The notes: generated by a model not told the origin, from the sequence alone. Positions 8,606 to 17,970 are shown, numbered from the stretch's first letter. The stretch is 64,000 nt of DNA from Aliiroseovarius lamellibrachiae (GCF_018599245.1 NZ_JAHEVJ010000002.1:124001-188000); one strand, 5' to 3'. Translations and numbers: made by a program.

Positions 8606-9537
8606 CGCTCGATTTTCCGAATGTAACCGATTTGGCGACGCCGTTTTTTGTGCTGGCAATTGCGCTGGAAATGGCTTGGATCTTTTATAAAAAACGCGGT
8701 GGGCGGTACGAGGCGCAGGACGCGATGACCAGCCTTTTCATGGGAGTCGGGTCCGTGGTGTCCGGTCTTTTGGTCGGGTTCATAGCCTATTGGTTTTTCA
8801 TGGCGCTTTGGGCGATCACGCCGCTTGATCTGGGCCATGCGTGGTGGGTGATTGCGATCTGTTTTGTGCTGGATGATTTGCGTTATTACTGGGTGCACCG
8901 GTTTGGCCACCGGATCCGCTGGGTCTGGGCGAGCCATGTGAACCACCACTCCAGTCAGCATTACAATCTGACCACGGCGCTCAGGCAAACCTGGACCGGG
9001 ACGTTCACCTTGATGATGATCGTGCGCGCGCCATTGGTGCTGATGGGGTTTCACCCGGCGATGATTTTTTTCGTCGGCGGGCTGAACCTGATTTACCAAT
9101 TCTGGATCCACACAGAAGCCATTGATAAATGCCCGCGTTGGTTTGAGGCGGTGATGAACACGCCCTCGCACCACCGCGTGCACCACGGCCGCAATGCGCG
9201 CTATTTGGATGCCAATTATGCGGGCGTGTTCATCATTTGGGACCGGATGTTTGGCACATTTGTCCCCGAGCAACGCGACGAGCCGGTGGATTACGGGTTG
9301 GTGCACAACATTGGCACCTTCAACCCGCTGCGGGTGGCCTTTCATGAATGGGTGGCGATTTTCAAGGATTGGACCCAGCCCGGTGTGACGTGGTATGACC
9401 GCTGGAATTACGCGATCAAACCGCCCGGTTGGCGACATGACGGCAGGGGCGGCTCCACTGAAATGCTTAAACGCATCGACGTGAAACGGAACCCGGAAAA
9501 GGCGGGCACGCCGGGGTTCGAGGAAAACCGGATGTAG
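8602..9537 (+). CDS. Sterol desaturase / fatty acid hydroxylase family protein
   Basis: This is a 311-residue integral membrane di-iron enzyme. All three histidine clusters of the superfamily are visible: HRFGH (99-103), HVNHH (112-116) with H120, and HHRVHH (190-195). Several hydrophobic segments surround them (about 14-28, 46-70, 80-92, 135-160). Such enzymes hydroxylate or desaturate lipid substrates using O2, and in bacteria they act on hopanoid-, carotenoid- or ornithine-lipid-like substrates. The real substrate here is unknown. It is coupled by a 4-bp overlap to the preceding small membrane protein. Confidence 0.9.
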   Translation: MTLDFPNVTDLATPFFVLAIALEMAWIFYKKRGGRYEAQDAMTSLFMGVGSVVSGLLVGFIAYWFFMALWAITPLDLGHAWWVIAICFVLDDLRYYWVHRFGHRIRWVWASHVNHHSSQHYNLTTALRQTWTGTFTLMMIVRAPLVLMGFHPAMIFFVGGLNLIYQFWIHTEAIDKCPRWFEAVMNTPSHHRVHHGRNARYLDANYAGVFIIWDRMFGTFVPEQRDEPVDYGLVHNIGTFNPLRVAFHEWVAIFKDWTQPGVTWYDRWNYAIKPPGWRHDGRGGSTEMLKRIDVKRNPEKAGTPGFEENRM

Positions 9538-9647
9538 CGGGTAGGCGTTGTTTTGTCCCCACAAGCGAGGTTCCGCCGCGGTTCTTCATTGTCTATTCAT
9601 CTGACGATATCTCGATTATGCTGCCCACATAGGGCGGAGATTTATTG

Positions 9648-10832
9648 ATGTATTCCAGACGTTTGATTTTAGCAGGGTTGACAGGTTTGGCCCTTGCGCC
9701 GCGCGCAGCCCTTGCCAATGCGGGCTTTCAAAGCTGGCTGTCCGGGTTCAAAAAACGCGCCGCCCGTGCGGGGATCAAACCGGCCACGCTAAAGGCATTA
9801 AACGGCGCACAATACCTGTCGGGCGTGATCAAGTCAGACCGCAAACCGGCGGAAACGGCCAAACCGCTGGAGTTCTATATCTCCTCCGCCGCGGCCCCTT
9901 CGCGGATCAAAAACGGGCAGGCCAAGCTGAGAAAACACAAGACTCTTTTGGCCCAAATCGAACGTAAATACGGCGTGCCGAAAGAGATTATCGTGGCGAT
10001 TTGGGGCATGGAAAGCAGTTTTGGCGGCTTTCGTGGCAAGACCTCAACCCTTTCCGCCTTGGCCACGTTGGCTTATGAAGGGCGCAGGCGGGACCAGTTT
10101 GAAAAAGAGCTTTTGGCCGCGCTGAAAATCCTGCAATCGGGCGACATTTCCCCCGCTAAAATGCGCGGATCTTATGCGGGCGCAATGGGGCATACGCAGT
10201 TCATGCCCTCGTCTTATTTGAAACACGCGGTCGATCACAACGGCGACGGGCGGCGCAATATTTGGTCCGATGATCCCACAGATGCGCTGGCTTCGACCGC
10301 GAAGTTCCTCAAGACAAATGGTTGGTCCAAAGGGCCGCGTTGGGGCGAGGAAGTGCAACTGCCCAAAGGGTTTGATTTGGCGCTGACGGGCCGGGTGTAT
10401 CCGCGCAAAATGTCAGACTGGGCAAAGCTGGGCGTGACCCGCGCAAGTGGTCGCGCCGTAAAGGGATCGCGCAAGGGTGCGCTGATCCTGCCCGCCGGTC
10501 CCACAGGGCCTATCTTGATGATTTATCCCAATTTTCACATCATCAAGACCTATAATTTCGCCGACAGCTACGCGATTGGCGTGGGGCATCTGGCGGACCG
10601 TTTGGCGGGCGAAGGTCCGTTTCGATCGGGCTATCCGAAAAAACCGTGGGGCATGTCGACCAAAGAACGTGTCGCGCTTCAGACCCGTCTGAATGCGGCC
10701 GGATTTAATGCCGGTCGCGCCGATGGGGTGATTGGGGAAAAGGGCCGCGCGGCGATCCGCGCTTATGAAGCCTCACAGGGATTGCGTGAAACCGGTGTGC
10801 CCAGCGTCAGCCTTTTGAAGAGGCTGCGCTAA
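9648..10832 (+). CDS. Lytic murein transglycosylase (MltB family) with peptidoglycan-binding domain
   Basis: This 394-residue exported enzyme cleaves glycan strands of peptidoglycan, forming 1,6-anhydro-muramic ends. It has a Tat/Sec-like signal at residues 1-24 (MYSRRLILAGLTGLALAPRAALA). An SLT2 catalytic domain carries the glutamate E122 in AIWGMESSFGG and the AGAMGHTQFMPSSYL motif. A C-terminal peptidoglycan-binding-1 domain spans about 335-394 (LQTRLNAAGFNAGRADGVIG). The ATG at 9648 is preferred over the TTG at 9645 because GGGCGGAGA lies upstream. Its 3' end overlaps the convergent tag gene by 26 bp. Confidence 0.93.
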   Translation: MYSRRLILAGLTGLALAPRAALANAGFQSWLSGFKKRAARAGIKPATLKALNGAQYLSGVIKSDRKPAETAKPLEFYISSAAAPSRIKNGQAKLRKHKTLLAQIERKYGVPKEIIVAIWGMESSFGGFRGKTSTLSALATLAYEGRRRDQFEKELLAALKILQSGDISPAKMRGSYAGAMGHTQFMPSSYLKHAVDHNGDGRRNIWSDDPTDALASTAKFLKTNGWSKGPRWGEEVQLPKGFDLALTGRVYPRKMSDWAKLGVTRASGRAVKGSRKGALILPAGPTGPILMIYPNFHIIKTYNFADSYAIGVGHLADRLAGEGPFRSGYPKKPWGMSTKERVALQTRLNAAGFNAGRADGVIGEKGRAAIRAYEASQGLRETGVPSVSLLKRLR

Positions 10833-11382
10833 GCACGGCGTAGCGATCACAATCTGTGGTGTGGTTCATGAAAAGCCCGCAGGCCTCCATCCACGCATAA
10901 ACAATCGTCGGGCCACAGAATTTGAACCCCGATTTCTTCAGATCTTTTGAAATTTGCATGCTGAGGTCACTGGCGGTCGGCACCTCGGAATGTGTGGCGT
11001 AGTGGCCGATCATCGGCGCGCCGCCCACATAATCCCACATCAGCTTTGAAAACGCCTCGGCCCCGCCCAAATCCAAATAGGCCTGCGCGTTGCTGATGGT
11101 GGCCGCGATTTTGCCGCGGTGGCGAATGATGCCGGGGTTGCCCAACAGCTCTGTGATTTCGGCCTCACCCCACCCGGCAATCACTTCTGGGTCAAACTGA
11201 GCAAAGGCGTCGCGGAAATTCTCGCGCTTTTTTAGGATGGTGATCCAACTGAGGCCGGCCTGAAACCCATCGAGAATCATCTTCTCCCACAACGCGCGAC
11301 CGTCATATTCCGGCACACCCCATTCGCTGTCATGGTAATTTTGATAGATCGCTTCATCGCCAACCCAAGCACATCGTGTCAT
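10807..11382 (-). CDS. tag: DNA-3-methyladenine glycosylase I
   Basis: Tag removes 3-methyladenine from alkylated DNA. The 191 residues match the family end to end: MTRCAWVGDEAIYQNYHDSEWG carries zinc ligands Cys4 and His17, and the C-terminal NHTTDC carries the other two. The catalytic glutamate lies in the conserved LWEKMILDGFQAGLSW region. The start ATG at 11382 is chosen because the canonical MxRCxW terminus begins there. The last 26 bp overlap the convergent transglycosylase gene. Confidence 0.95.
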   Translation of the reverse strand: MTRCAWVGDEAIYQNYHDSEWGVPEYDGRALWEKMILDGFQAGLSWITILKKRENFRDAFAQFDPEVIAGWGEAEITELLGNPGIIRHRGKIAATISNAQAYLDLGGAEAFSKLMWDYVGGAPMIGHYATHSEVPTASDLSMQISKDLKKSGFKFCGPTIVYAWMEACGLFMNHTTDCDRYAVLSAASSKG

Positions 11383-11528
11383 CTTATTCCTCAGTTTCAA
11401 TAGGTTGCAGAATGTCTGTACAATTATAAGCAAAACCCAGCTTTTACAGGTTGTTAGGGTGTTTGTCCACAATATGGAGGGACTGGGATAGTGACACGAA
11501 TGCGACAAATCTGCCGCTCGGGGACGAC

Positions 11529-12341
11529 ATGAATAAGACAACGAAAAGCAGCCCGTTTGATATTGCGATGCAACATCGGCAAGGCGAAACCATGGATATG
11601 GTGCGCACGGCCTTGGTCCGAAAACAAGTGAAACTGGCGTTTCAGCCGGTGGTGCAAACCGCGCAGCCCGACAAAATGGCCTTTTACGAAGGCCTGTTGC
11701 GTGTCGCGGATGAGCAGGGGCGGATCATTCCCGCAAAAGATTTCATTGATGTCGTTGATAATACCGACATGGGCCGACAGCTTGATGCGCTCGCCCTTGA
11801 AAAGGGAATTGAAGCATTGTTTGAAGAAGCGAGCCTGCGTCTTTCGATCAATATGTCCGCCCTGACCATTGGCTATGCTCAATGGAATGACGTGCTTAGA
11901 AAAGGGTTGAAAAAGGATCCGACAGTCGGCGAAAGACTGATCATCGAAATCACCGAGCGTACCGCGCTTTCTGCCCCCGACGAGGTGCGCGATTTCATGA
12001 CGGATTTGCAACACAAAGGCATTAGTTTTGCGTTGGATGATTTTGGGGCCGGTTACACATCCTTCAAATATCTCAAAGACTTCTACTTTGATATCATCAA
12101 AATTGACGGTGAACTGATCGAAGGGGTGCATGATGACCCGGATGCCCAAATCCTGACCGAAGCACTTCTGGACTTGGGGCATAAGTTCGACATGTTTGTC
12201 GTGGCGGAAAATGTCGAAACCTTTGAAGACGCAGAATTCCTGACATCGATCGGAATGGACTGCATGCAAGGGTACTATTTTGGCGTGCCGACACTGACGC
12301 CCTATTGGCAGGTGAACAAGCTTTTGGGGCGTACCGCATAG
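11529..12341 (+). CDS. EAL-domain cyclic-di-GMP phosphodiesterase
   Basis: This 270-residue protein is a stand-alone EAL domain without GGDEF or sensor domains. The signature triad is EGL (E54) rather than EAL. The other metal and catalytic residues are present: N108 (INMS), E140/E143 (IEITER), D170-D171 (DDFGAG), K191 (IKID), E227 (VAENVE) and Q247 (MQGYYFG). An active enzyme that hydrolyses c-di-GMP to pGpG is likely. The ATG at 11529 follows GGGGACGAC; an earlier in-frame ATG at 11451 would add 26 unconserved residues. It is divergent from tag. Confidence 0.9.
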   Translation: MNKTTKSSPFDIAMQHRQGETMDMVRTALVRKQVKLAFQPVVQTAQPDKMAFYEGLLRVADEQGRIIPAKDFIDVVDNTDMGRQLDALALEKGIEALFEEASLRLSINMSALTIGYAQWNDVLRKGLKKDPTVGERLIIEITERTALSAPDEVRDFMTDLQHKGISFALDDFGAGYTSFKYLKDFYFDIIKIDGELIEGVHDDPDAQILTEALLDLGHKFDMFVVAENVETFEDAEFLTSIGMDCMQGYYFGVPTLTPYWQVNKLLGRTA

Positions 12342-12389
12342 CGCAAAACCTCGCCAAAACGTCCCCCGTTTTCCCACGCTTGATTTTTT

Positions 12390-12400
12390 CTGCGATGCAG
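12390..12400 (+). promoter_or_regulatory. Candidate PhaR operator upstream of phaA
   Basis: The site CTGC-GAT-GCAG is a perfect CTGC-N3-GCAG dyad, the form I recall for PhaR binding in Rhodobacter. It sits between a TTGATT at 12380-12385 and a CAGGAT at 12403-12408, spaced 17 bp like -35 and -10 boxes, so bound repressor would block transcription of phaA. A second such dyad precedes phaB. Confidence 0.5.
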
Positions 12401-12507
12401 CACAGGATGCGGCCAACCGTGATTATGCGGTGAGGGCTGGGCTGTCTTGGGGAGAGATGGTTTCTTTCAGACCCGTTCCCCAACAAGACAGAAGGTGGAG
12501 GAAGACC

Positions 12508-13686
12508 ATGACCAATGTCGTAATCGTATCGGCCGCACGTACCGCGGTTGGCAGTTTCTCAGGTGCGTTTGCAAACACGCCCGCCCATGATCTGGGCGCA
12601 ACAGTTTTGGAAGCCGTCGTTGCGCGCGCCGGCATCGACAAAGCAGATGTTGATGAAACAATTCTCGGTCAGGTTCTGACCGCAGGCCAAGGCCAAAACC
12701 CCGCCCGTCAGGCACACATCAACGCTGGTCTGCCAATCGAAAGCGCCGCCTGGGGCATCAACCAGGTCTGTGGCTCGGGCCTGCGCACCGTGGCCTTGGC
12801 CGCCCAGCACGTTCAGCTTGGTGACGCATCTATTGTCGCCGCTGGCGGTCAGGAAAACATGTCGCTCAGCGCGCATGTGGCCCATCTTCGCGCCGGTCAC
12901 AAAATGGGTGACATGAAATTCATCGACTCGATGATCAAGGACGGTCTGTGGGATGCCTTTAACGGCTATCACATGGGGCAAACCGCCGAAAACGTCGCCA
13001 GTCAGTGGCAGATTTCCCGCGAGATGCAGGATGAATTTGCGGTCGCTTCGCAAAACAAAGCGGAAGCGGCACAAAAGGCTGGCAAGTTCGCGGATGAAAT
13101 CACCCCTTTCACCGTAAAGACCCGCAAAGGCGAGACAATTGTCGACAGTGACGAATACATCCGTCACGGCGCGACCATGGAAGCCATGCAAAAACTGCGT
13201 CCCGCTTTTGTGCGCGACGGGGGCACTGTGACCGCCGCCAACGCTTCTGGCATCAACGATGGTGCGGCCGCCGTGTTGCTGATGTCGGCGGATGAAGCTG
13301 AAAAGCGCGGGCTAGAGCCTTTGGCGCGCATCGCCTCTTATGCAACCGCCGGTGTGGACCCGTCGATCATGGGTGTTGGGCCGATTTTTGCCTCGCGTAA
13401 AGCGCTGGACAAAGCAGGTTGGTCCGCCGGGGATCTGGACTTGGTGGAAGCCAACGAAGCCTTCGCCGCGCAGGCGTGCGCCGTGAACAAAGACATGGGC
13501 TGGGACCCGTCGATCGTGAATGTGAACGGTGGCGCGATTGCCATCGGTCACCCAATCGGTGCGTCGGGCTGTCGGATCCTCAACACGTTGCTGTTTGAAA
13601 TGAAACGCCGTGACGCGAAAAAAGGTCTCGCGACTTTGTGTATCGGTGGCGGCATGGGCGTGGCGATGTGCCTTGAGCGTCCGTAA
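12508..13686 (+). CDS. phaA: Acetyl-CoA C-acetyltransferase (beta-ketothiolase)
   Basis: PhaA condenses two acetyl-CoA into acetoacetyl-CoA, the first step to polyhydroxybutyrate, and works reversibly. The 392 residues show the thiolase catalytic set: Cys88 in NQVCGSGLR, the C-terminal GHPIGASG histidine, and the second cysteine in CIGGGMG. The start ATG at 12508 follows GGTGGAGGAAG. phaB lies downstream on the same strand. An intrinsic terminator separates them, so they are separate transcripts that share an operator type. Confidence 0.96.
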   Translation: MTNVVIVSAARTAVGSFSGAFANTPAHDLGATVLEAVVARAGIDKADVDETILGQVLTAGQGQNPARQAHINAGLPIESAAWGINQVCGSGLRTVALAAQHVQLGDASIVAAGGQENMSLSAHVAHLRAGHKMGDMKFIDSMIKDGLWDAFNGYHMGQTAENVASQWQISREMQDEFAVASQNKAEAAQKAGKFADEITPFTVKTRKGETIVDSDEYIRHGATMEAMQKLRPAFVRDGGTVTAANASGINDGAAAVLLMSADEAEKRGLEPLARIASYATAGVDPSIMGVGPIFASRKALDKAGWSAGDLDLVEANEAFAAQACAVNKDMGWDPSIVNVNGGAIAIGHPIGASGCRILNTLLFEMKRRDAKKGLATLCIGGGMGVAMCLERP

Positions 13687-13704
13687 CACTTATCAAACTG
13701 ATGG

Positions 13705-13731
13705 AAAGGGGCGCTTCGGCGCCCTTTTTTT
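13705..13731 (+). terminator. Intrinsic terminator after phaA
   Basis: The stem GGGCGC-TTCG-GCGCCC (13709-13724) has a stable TTCG tetraloop and is followed by seven T residues. A-rich bases on the 5' side extend the stem. It lies 19 bp after the phaA stop. Confidence 0.9.
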
Positions 13732-13898
13732 GTGCCCGGATTAATTCCCCCAGAGGCCGCCGCGCCCGCTTTGCGTGATTGTCATAGAATTTGCGCACCC
13801 TACTTGCGGGCCCCCAATGATTCGCTAGGCTTAGGGTGACCAATGGGAAAGAAGCGTGCAAAATCGCGAAAAAAATGAGCGTTTCGGCGTAATAAATG

Positions 13899-13910
13899 CT
13901 GCCGTTGCAG
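13899..13910 (+). promoter_or_regulatory. Candidate PhaR operator upstream of phaB
   Basis: The site CTGC-CGTT-GCAG is a perfect dyad with a 4-bp spacer and lies 40 bp before the putative phaB -35 box. It pairs with the CTGC-N3-GCAG site before phaA. The 285 bp between the phaA terminator and phaB hold this site and a promoter; I see no other gene there. Confidence 0.45.
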
Positions 13911-13949
13911 CGAACTAGCCGCAGTGCAGAATTTCTTGTCGCAATATTG

Positions 13950-13978
13950 TTGCGCTTTCATGTTTCCACAAGTAATAA
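13950..13978 (+). promoter_or_regulatory. Putative sigma-70 promoter of phaB
   Basis: TTGCGC (13950-13955) and TAATAA (13973-13978) are separated by 17 bp, and the -10 box lies 38 bp before the phaB start. The same TTGCGC -35 is seen before carB. Confidence 0.5.
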
Positions 13979-14016
13979 GATTACCAACAAGAAGATATCA
14001 ACTGGGAGAATATATC

Positions 14017-14739
14017 ATGGCAAGAGTTGCACTCGTCACTGGGGGATCGCGCGGCATTGGCGCTGCTATTTCAAAAGCCCTGAAGGCCGAAGGCTATGAC
14101 GTGGCCGCCACATATGCGGGCAATGACGAGAAAGCCGCGGCTTTTACCGAAGAAACCGGGATCAAAACCTACAAATGGAATGTGGGCAGCTATGAGGATT
14201 CCAAAGCGGGTCTGGAACAGGTCCAGGCCGATCTTGGCCCCATTGATGTCGTGGTTGCCAACGCCGGCATCACCCGCGACGCGCCCTTCCACAAAATGAC
14301 ACCAGAACAGTGGCAAGAGGTGATCGACACCAACTTGACCGGCGTGTTCAACACCGTCCACCCACTGTGGCCCGGCATGCGCGAACGCAAATATGGCCGC
14401 GTGATTGTGATCAGCTCGATCAATGGCCAAAAAGGGCAATTCGCTCAGGTGAACTATGCCGCCACAAAGGCCGGTGACTTGGGTATCGTGAAGTCCTTGG
14501 CGCAAGAAGGTGCGCGTTTTGGCATCACCGCCAACGCGATTTGCCCCGGCTATATCGGCACGGAAATGGTGATGGCAGTTCCCGAAAAGGTCCGCGAAAG
14601 CATCATTGGTCAGATCCCAGCGGGGCGCCTTGGCGAGCCCGAAGAAATCGCACGCTGTGTGGCTTTCCTTGCGGATGAGAAATCAGAGTTCATCAACGGC
14701 TCGACCATCTCGGCCAACGGCGCGCAGTTCTTTGTGTAA
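14017..14739 (+). CDS. phaB: Acetoacetyl-CoA reductase
   Basis: PhaB reduces acetoacetyl-CoA to (R)-3-hydroxybutyryl-CoA with NADPH for polyhydroxybutyrate synthesis. The 240 residues form a classical short-chain dehydrogenase. The cofactor motif is GGSRGIG (9-15), followed by NAG at 82-84, a catalytic serine in VISSINGQKG (133-134), and Y147 with K151 in VNYAATKAG. The PhaB-type FAQVNYAATKAG and PGYIGTEM segments favour this over FabG. The ATG at 14017 follows ACTGGGAGAA. Confidence 0.95.
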   Translation: MARVALVTGGSRGIGAAISKALKAEGYDVAATYAGNDEKAAAFTEETGIKTYKWNVGSYEDSKAGLEQVQADLGPIDVVVANAGITRDAPFHKMTPEQWQEVIDTNLTGVFNTVHPLWPGMRERKYGRVIVISSINGQKGQFAQVNYAATKAGDLGIVKSLAQEGARFGITANAICPGYIGTEMVMAVPEKVRESIIGQIPAGRLGEPEEIARCVAFLADEKSEFINGSTISANGAQFFV

Positions 14740-14766
14740 CGTCACAGTGTTTGGGGCGCATTGCGT

Positions 14767-14949
14767 CTAACACCCACAGGATACCAGATCGGGCTGTGCC
14801 AATCGCGCAGCCCGTTTTGCTTTCCAACCTTTCGCGGTGTGAATGGGGCTGATGATCCACGCAAAAACGGCGCCGAACATCTGTGCCCGCAGGCGATGTG
14901 CGGTTTGGGAATGGTGATACATCTCTTGGGTATTGGCGGTTTCAAACAT
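14767..14949 (-). CDS. Small protein of unknown function
   Basis: This 60-residue protein carries a motif near residues 11-30, YHHSQTAHRLRAQMFGAVFAWI, that looks like the short AHRLRA helix proteins common in Rhodobacteraceae, and then a basic tail. The start ATG at 14949 has AAGGAAA at good spacing. It is divergent from the LysR gene and convergent with phaB. It is probably real, but I cannot name a family with certainty. Confidence 0.55.
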   Translation of the reverse strand: MFETANTQEMYHHSQTAHRLRAQMFGAVFAWIISPIHTAKGWKAKRAARLAQPDLVSCGC

Positions 14950-15051
14950 GGGGTTTCCTTAAGAAGAATTTGTCTGTATTGACTATCCCCTTTTGATATT
15001 TTTAAACAAACGAGACTTTCTCAGGTGTCAGTTAAGTGATACTAATCTGAA

Positions 15052-15993
15052 ATGTCCGATCGTTTGCCCCCTTTGACTGCCCTTCGTGCCTTTGATGCCG
15101 CTGCCCGACATATGTCGTTTCAAAAGGCCGCATCCGAGCTTCACGTCACCCCCGCCGCCCTGTCTTTTCAGATCAAATCGCTGGAAGAACATCTTGGCGC
15201 CCCCTTGTTTTACCGCATGAACCGCGCGGTGGAGCTGACCGAGGCGGGCATGGTGCTGGCCCCCGGTGCGCAAGAAGGGTTTGAGGCCCTGACAACCGCA
15301 TGGCGCGCGGCCCGCCGCACCCTTGATACCAATGTTTTGACCGTAACTGCCGGCCCGGCTTTCACATCAAAATGGCTTGCCCCGCGCATGTATGCCTTTG
15401 CACAGGCCCACCCCGAGGTGGAGCTGCGCTTTGCCGCCAGTTTGAACATGGTGGATCTGTCGCGCGATGAGGTCGATGTGGCGATCCGTTTTGGCTATGG
15501 TCCGGACGGCGGATTGTTTTCACATCCCTTGTCCGAGGAGTGGATCACCCCGGTCATGACGCCGCAATTGGCGGAACGCTACCCAACGCCAGAGGCCTTG
15601 TTGACGGCCCCCTTGATCACCGATCATTCGATTGACTTCCTGCAACCCCGGTGTGATTGGGCCGCTTGGTTTCGCTCTGCTGGCATCGACGCAACCCCCG
15701 GTCCCGCGCTGAGCTTTAATCAAGCAGATCACGCGCTGGATGCCGCAATGGCCGGGGCGGGGGTGGCCTTGGGGCGTCGGTTCTTTGTCTCAAAAGACTT
15801 GATGGAGGGGCGTCTTGTGGCCCCATATGGTCAGGCGATTTCCACCCGCGCGCATTTCCGCTTTCTCTGCGCGCTTGGGCGAGAGGCGCGCCCTGAAATT
15901 CGTGCATTGCTGGACTGGATGCTTGAGGAAATTGAAAAAACCGCCCATGTCTCGGACAATATGAAAATCACCCCGGTAGAGGAATTGCCATGA
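15052..15993 (+). CDS. LysR family transcriptional regulator, GcvA type
   Basis: This 313-residue regulator has an N-terminal winged helix (about 5-65: LTALRAFDAAARHMSFQKAASELHVTPAALSFQIKSLE in part) and a periplasmic-binding-like effector domain of the GcvA subgroup. The coding region overlaps the next gene, a DMT exporter, by ATGA at 15990-15993. It is therefore likely to control that transporter. The effector is unknown. Its start is close to the divergent small gene at 14949. Confidence 0.92.
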   Translation: MSDRLPPLTALRAFDAAARHMSFQKAASELHVTPAALSFQIKSLEEHLGAPLFYRMNRAVELTEAGMVLAPGAQEGFEALTTAWRAARRTLDTNVLTVTAGPAFTSKWLAPRMYAFAQAHPEVELRFAASLNMVDLSRDEVDVAIRFGYGPDGGLFSHPLSEEWITPVMTPQLAERYPTPEALLTAPLITDHSIDFLQPRCDWAAWFRSAGIDATPGPALSFNQADHALDAAMAGAGVALGRRFFVSKDLMEGRLVAPYGQAISTRAHFRFLCALGREARPEIRALLDWMLEEIEKTAHVSDNMKITPVEELP

Positions 15994-16847
15994 CCCGTTC
16001 AAAAGCCACCTTGGTGGGGTTTGGGGCGGTGCTGTTGTGGGCGCTTTTGGCGCTGTTCACCGTTGGATCCGCACCGGTTCCGCCGTTTCAACTGGCGGCG
16101 ATGTGTTTTGCCGTTGGCGGCACATTGGGGGCGGTTTGGATCGGCGTCACAACGGGATTTTCCGTTTTGCGCGAGGTCTCTTGGCGGGTTTACCTCTTTG
16201 GAACGCTTGGTCTGTTTGGCTATCACGCGCTGTATTTTTCGGCCCTTCGCATGGCGCCTGCGGCTGAGGCCGGGTTGATCGCCTATCTCTGGCCGCTGAT
16301 GATTGTGCTTTTCTCGGGGCTTTTGCCGGGTGAGCATCTGCGCCCCCTGCATGTCATCGGTGCGCTTATCTCTTTTGCGGGGGCTGCGTTAATTGTGCTG
16401 GGCGGGGCCGCCGGGTTTTCCGCCCAAGCGTTGCCGGGATATGGATTGGCGCTGTTATGTGCGCTGACGTGGTCGGGGTATTCGGTGCTTAGCCGTCGTC
16501 TTGGCGACACGCCCACGGCGTCGGTTGTGATCTTTTGTCTTGCAACCGCAGTCTTGGCGCTGGGCGCGCATCTGTTGTTTGAAGACACGGTTTGGCCCGC
16601 AAACGGCCTTGGTTGGCTGTCGATTTTGGGGCTGGGCCTAGGGCCGGTTGGCTTGGCGTTTTATGTCTGGGATATCGGGGTCAAGCGGGGTGACATACAG
16701 CTTTTGGGCGTGGCAAGTTACGGCGCGCCATTGTTGTCGACACTTGTGTTGATACTGGCCGGGATCGCCGCCCCAAGCCTGTCTTTGCTGGTTGCTGGGG
16801 TATTGATCACGGTTGGGGCCGTGATGGCCGCGCGCGCTGGCAACTAG
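15990..16847 (+). CDS. DMT superfamily (EamA) exporter
   Basis: This 285-residue integral membrane protein has about ten hydrophobic segments and two EamA halves (GAVLLWALLALFTVG at the start of the first and GYGLALLCALTWSGYSVLSRRLG at the start of the second). The family exports amino acids and other small metabolites; YddG-like aromatic amino acid exporters are the nearest guess. The start overlaps the LysR stop by 4 bp, so it is cotranscribed with and probably regulated by it. Confidence 0.9.
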   Translation: MTRSKATLVGFGAVLLWALLALFTVGSAPVPPFQLAAMCFAVGGTLGAVWIGVTTGFSVLREVSWRVYLFGTLGLFGYHALYFSALRMAPAAEAGLIAYLWPLMIVLFSGLLPGEHLRPLHVIGALISFAGAALIVLGGAAGFSAQALPGYGLALLCALTWSGYSVLSRRLGDTPTASVVIFCLATAVLALGAHLLFEDTVWPANGLGWLSILGLGLGPVGLAFYVWDIGVKRGDIQLLGVASYGAPLLSTLVLILAGIAAPSLSLLVAGVLITVGAVMAARAGN

Positions 16848-16918
16848 ACGAACCGCAAAGTGGGATCGTTCATGGCGATGCGCGCGCGTTGGAATGTGAA
16901 CGGCGAGGCGTTGGCTGT

Positions 16919-17086
16919 TTATGCGTTGACCAGGCGTTCAATCTCTTCCTTGAGCTTGAGTTTCTGCTTTTTCAACTCGGTGACTTCAAGGCCCTCGGAG
17001 CCCGGCGCGCGCTGTGCGGCTTCTACTTTGCCTGCCAATGCTTCATGCTTGCGACGCAGCTCTTCGACGTGTGAAGTGACGCTCAT
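16919..17086 (-). CDS. YdcH family protein (DUF465)
   Basis: This 55-residue gene encodes a helical hairpin with the DUF465 pattern: MSVTSHVEELRRKHEAL, a short linker RAPGSEG, then ELKKQKLKLKEEIERL. It starts at the ATG at 17086 after a strong AAGGAGT. The family occurs widely in proteobacteria as small cytoplasmic coiled-coil proteins of unknown function. It lies downstream of the convergent DMT exporter. Confidence 0.85.
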   Translation of the reverse strand: MSVTSHVEELRRKHEALAGKVEAAQRAPGSEGLEVTELKKQKLKLKEEIERLVNA

Positions 17087-17204
17087 GGGGATACTCCTTA
17101 TCTTGATGATTACCCCCTGAGTGCATCATAAAATTTCGCCTGTGTCACGAATTGGTTGCAATTAGCGGCATAATTTCGCCCGCGTTGAAATATTCGTTCT
17201 GCGA

Positions 17205-17966
17205 TCACCAAAGGGGAAAGGCAGATCCTTCGCGAAGAATGGCGGACACCTCGGGGGTGTAATGTTCCACATCGCCGACATGTTGCGGGCCTTCGTGCAA
17301 AATCAAAGGGGCGGCCAAGCGGAACGCGCCCCGACCGCCTTTTCGCGCCTGCACAATCACCAAAGTGGTCACGCGGCCAATGCGCGGGGCGAGGGGTTTG
17401 ACCAAAATGGATCCCAATCGGTCATCCATCGCCGCCAGCACCTCTGGCAGGCGTTCGGCCTTTTGGATCAATGTGATATAGCCGCGCGGCTTGACCCGTT
17501 TGGTGGCCTGATCCAGCCAGACCCTCAGCGGCACATCTTCGCCAAGCGCCCCTTCGCGCAACGCATCCGGCGAGGCGCTTCCGCGGTCGCGCAGGTAATA
17601 GGGGGGGTTCATAATCACATGATCAAAGCTGTCTTCGCGCACCTCGCTTGGAAGGTCGGCAACGTCGCCCTCAAACACATCAAAATCAATCATATTGTCG
17701 TCGGAGTTTTTGCGGGCAAGTTCGGCGTATTCATACTGGCGTTCCACCCCAACCAGCCGCAATCCGTCAACGCGTGCACCAAGACACAAGGCCGCCGCCC
17801 CCGCGCCACAGCCCAGATCCAGCACTGATTCCCCTGTATGGGCCTGAATAGAGGCGGCCAAAAAGACCGGATCAACCCCCGCACGGTAGCCATTTAACGG
17901 CTGGGTCAGCACCAGCCGACCCCCCAGAAATTTATCTTCGCTCAAACCCATTTGCATCAAACTCAT
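17205..17966 (-). CDS. tRNA1(Val) (adenine-37-N6)-methyltransferase-like protein
   Basis: This 253-residue SAM-dependent methyltransferase has motif I VLDLGCGAGAAAL and the amino-methyltransferase motif NPPYY. This combination characterises the TrmN6/YfiC group, which N6-methylates an adenine in tRNA. The start ATG at 17966 lies four bases after the DUF2007 stop, and the upstream GAAGGGTGA fits a ribosome site. An in-frame upstream ATG at 17987 would overlap DUF2007. The exact tRNA target is inferred from the family. Confidence 0.85.
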   Translation of the reverse strand: MSLMQMGLSEDKFLGGRLVLTQPLNGYRAGVDPVFLAASIQAHTGESVLDLGCGAGAAALCLGARVDGLRLVGVERQYEYAELARKNSDDNMIDFDVFEGDVADLPSEVREDSFDHVIMNPPYYLRDRGSASPDALREGALGEDVPLRVWLDQATKRVKPRGYITLIQKAERLPEVLAAMDDRLGSILVKPLAPRIGRVTTLVIVQARKGGRGAFRLAAPLILHEGPQHVGDVEHYTPEVSAILREGSAFPLW

Positions 17967-17970
17967 CCAA

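Noticed and set aside
8482-9564. Long open frame on the minus strand over the hydroxylase gene
   Set aside because: It mirrors a gene with intact histidine motifs and overlaps it fully; the translation is rich in Arg/His/Pro as expected for a GC-rich antisense frame.
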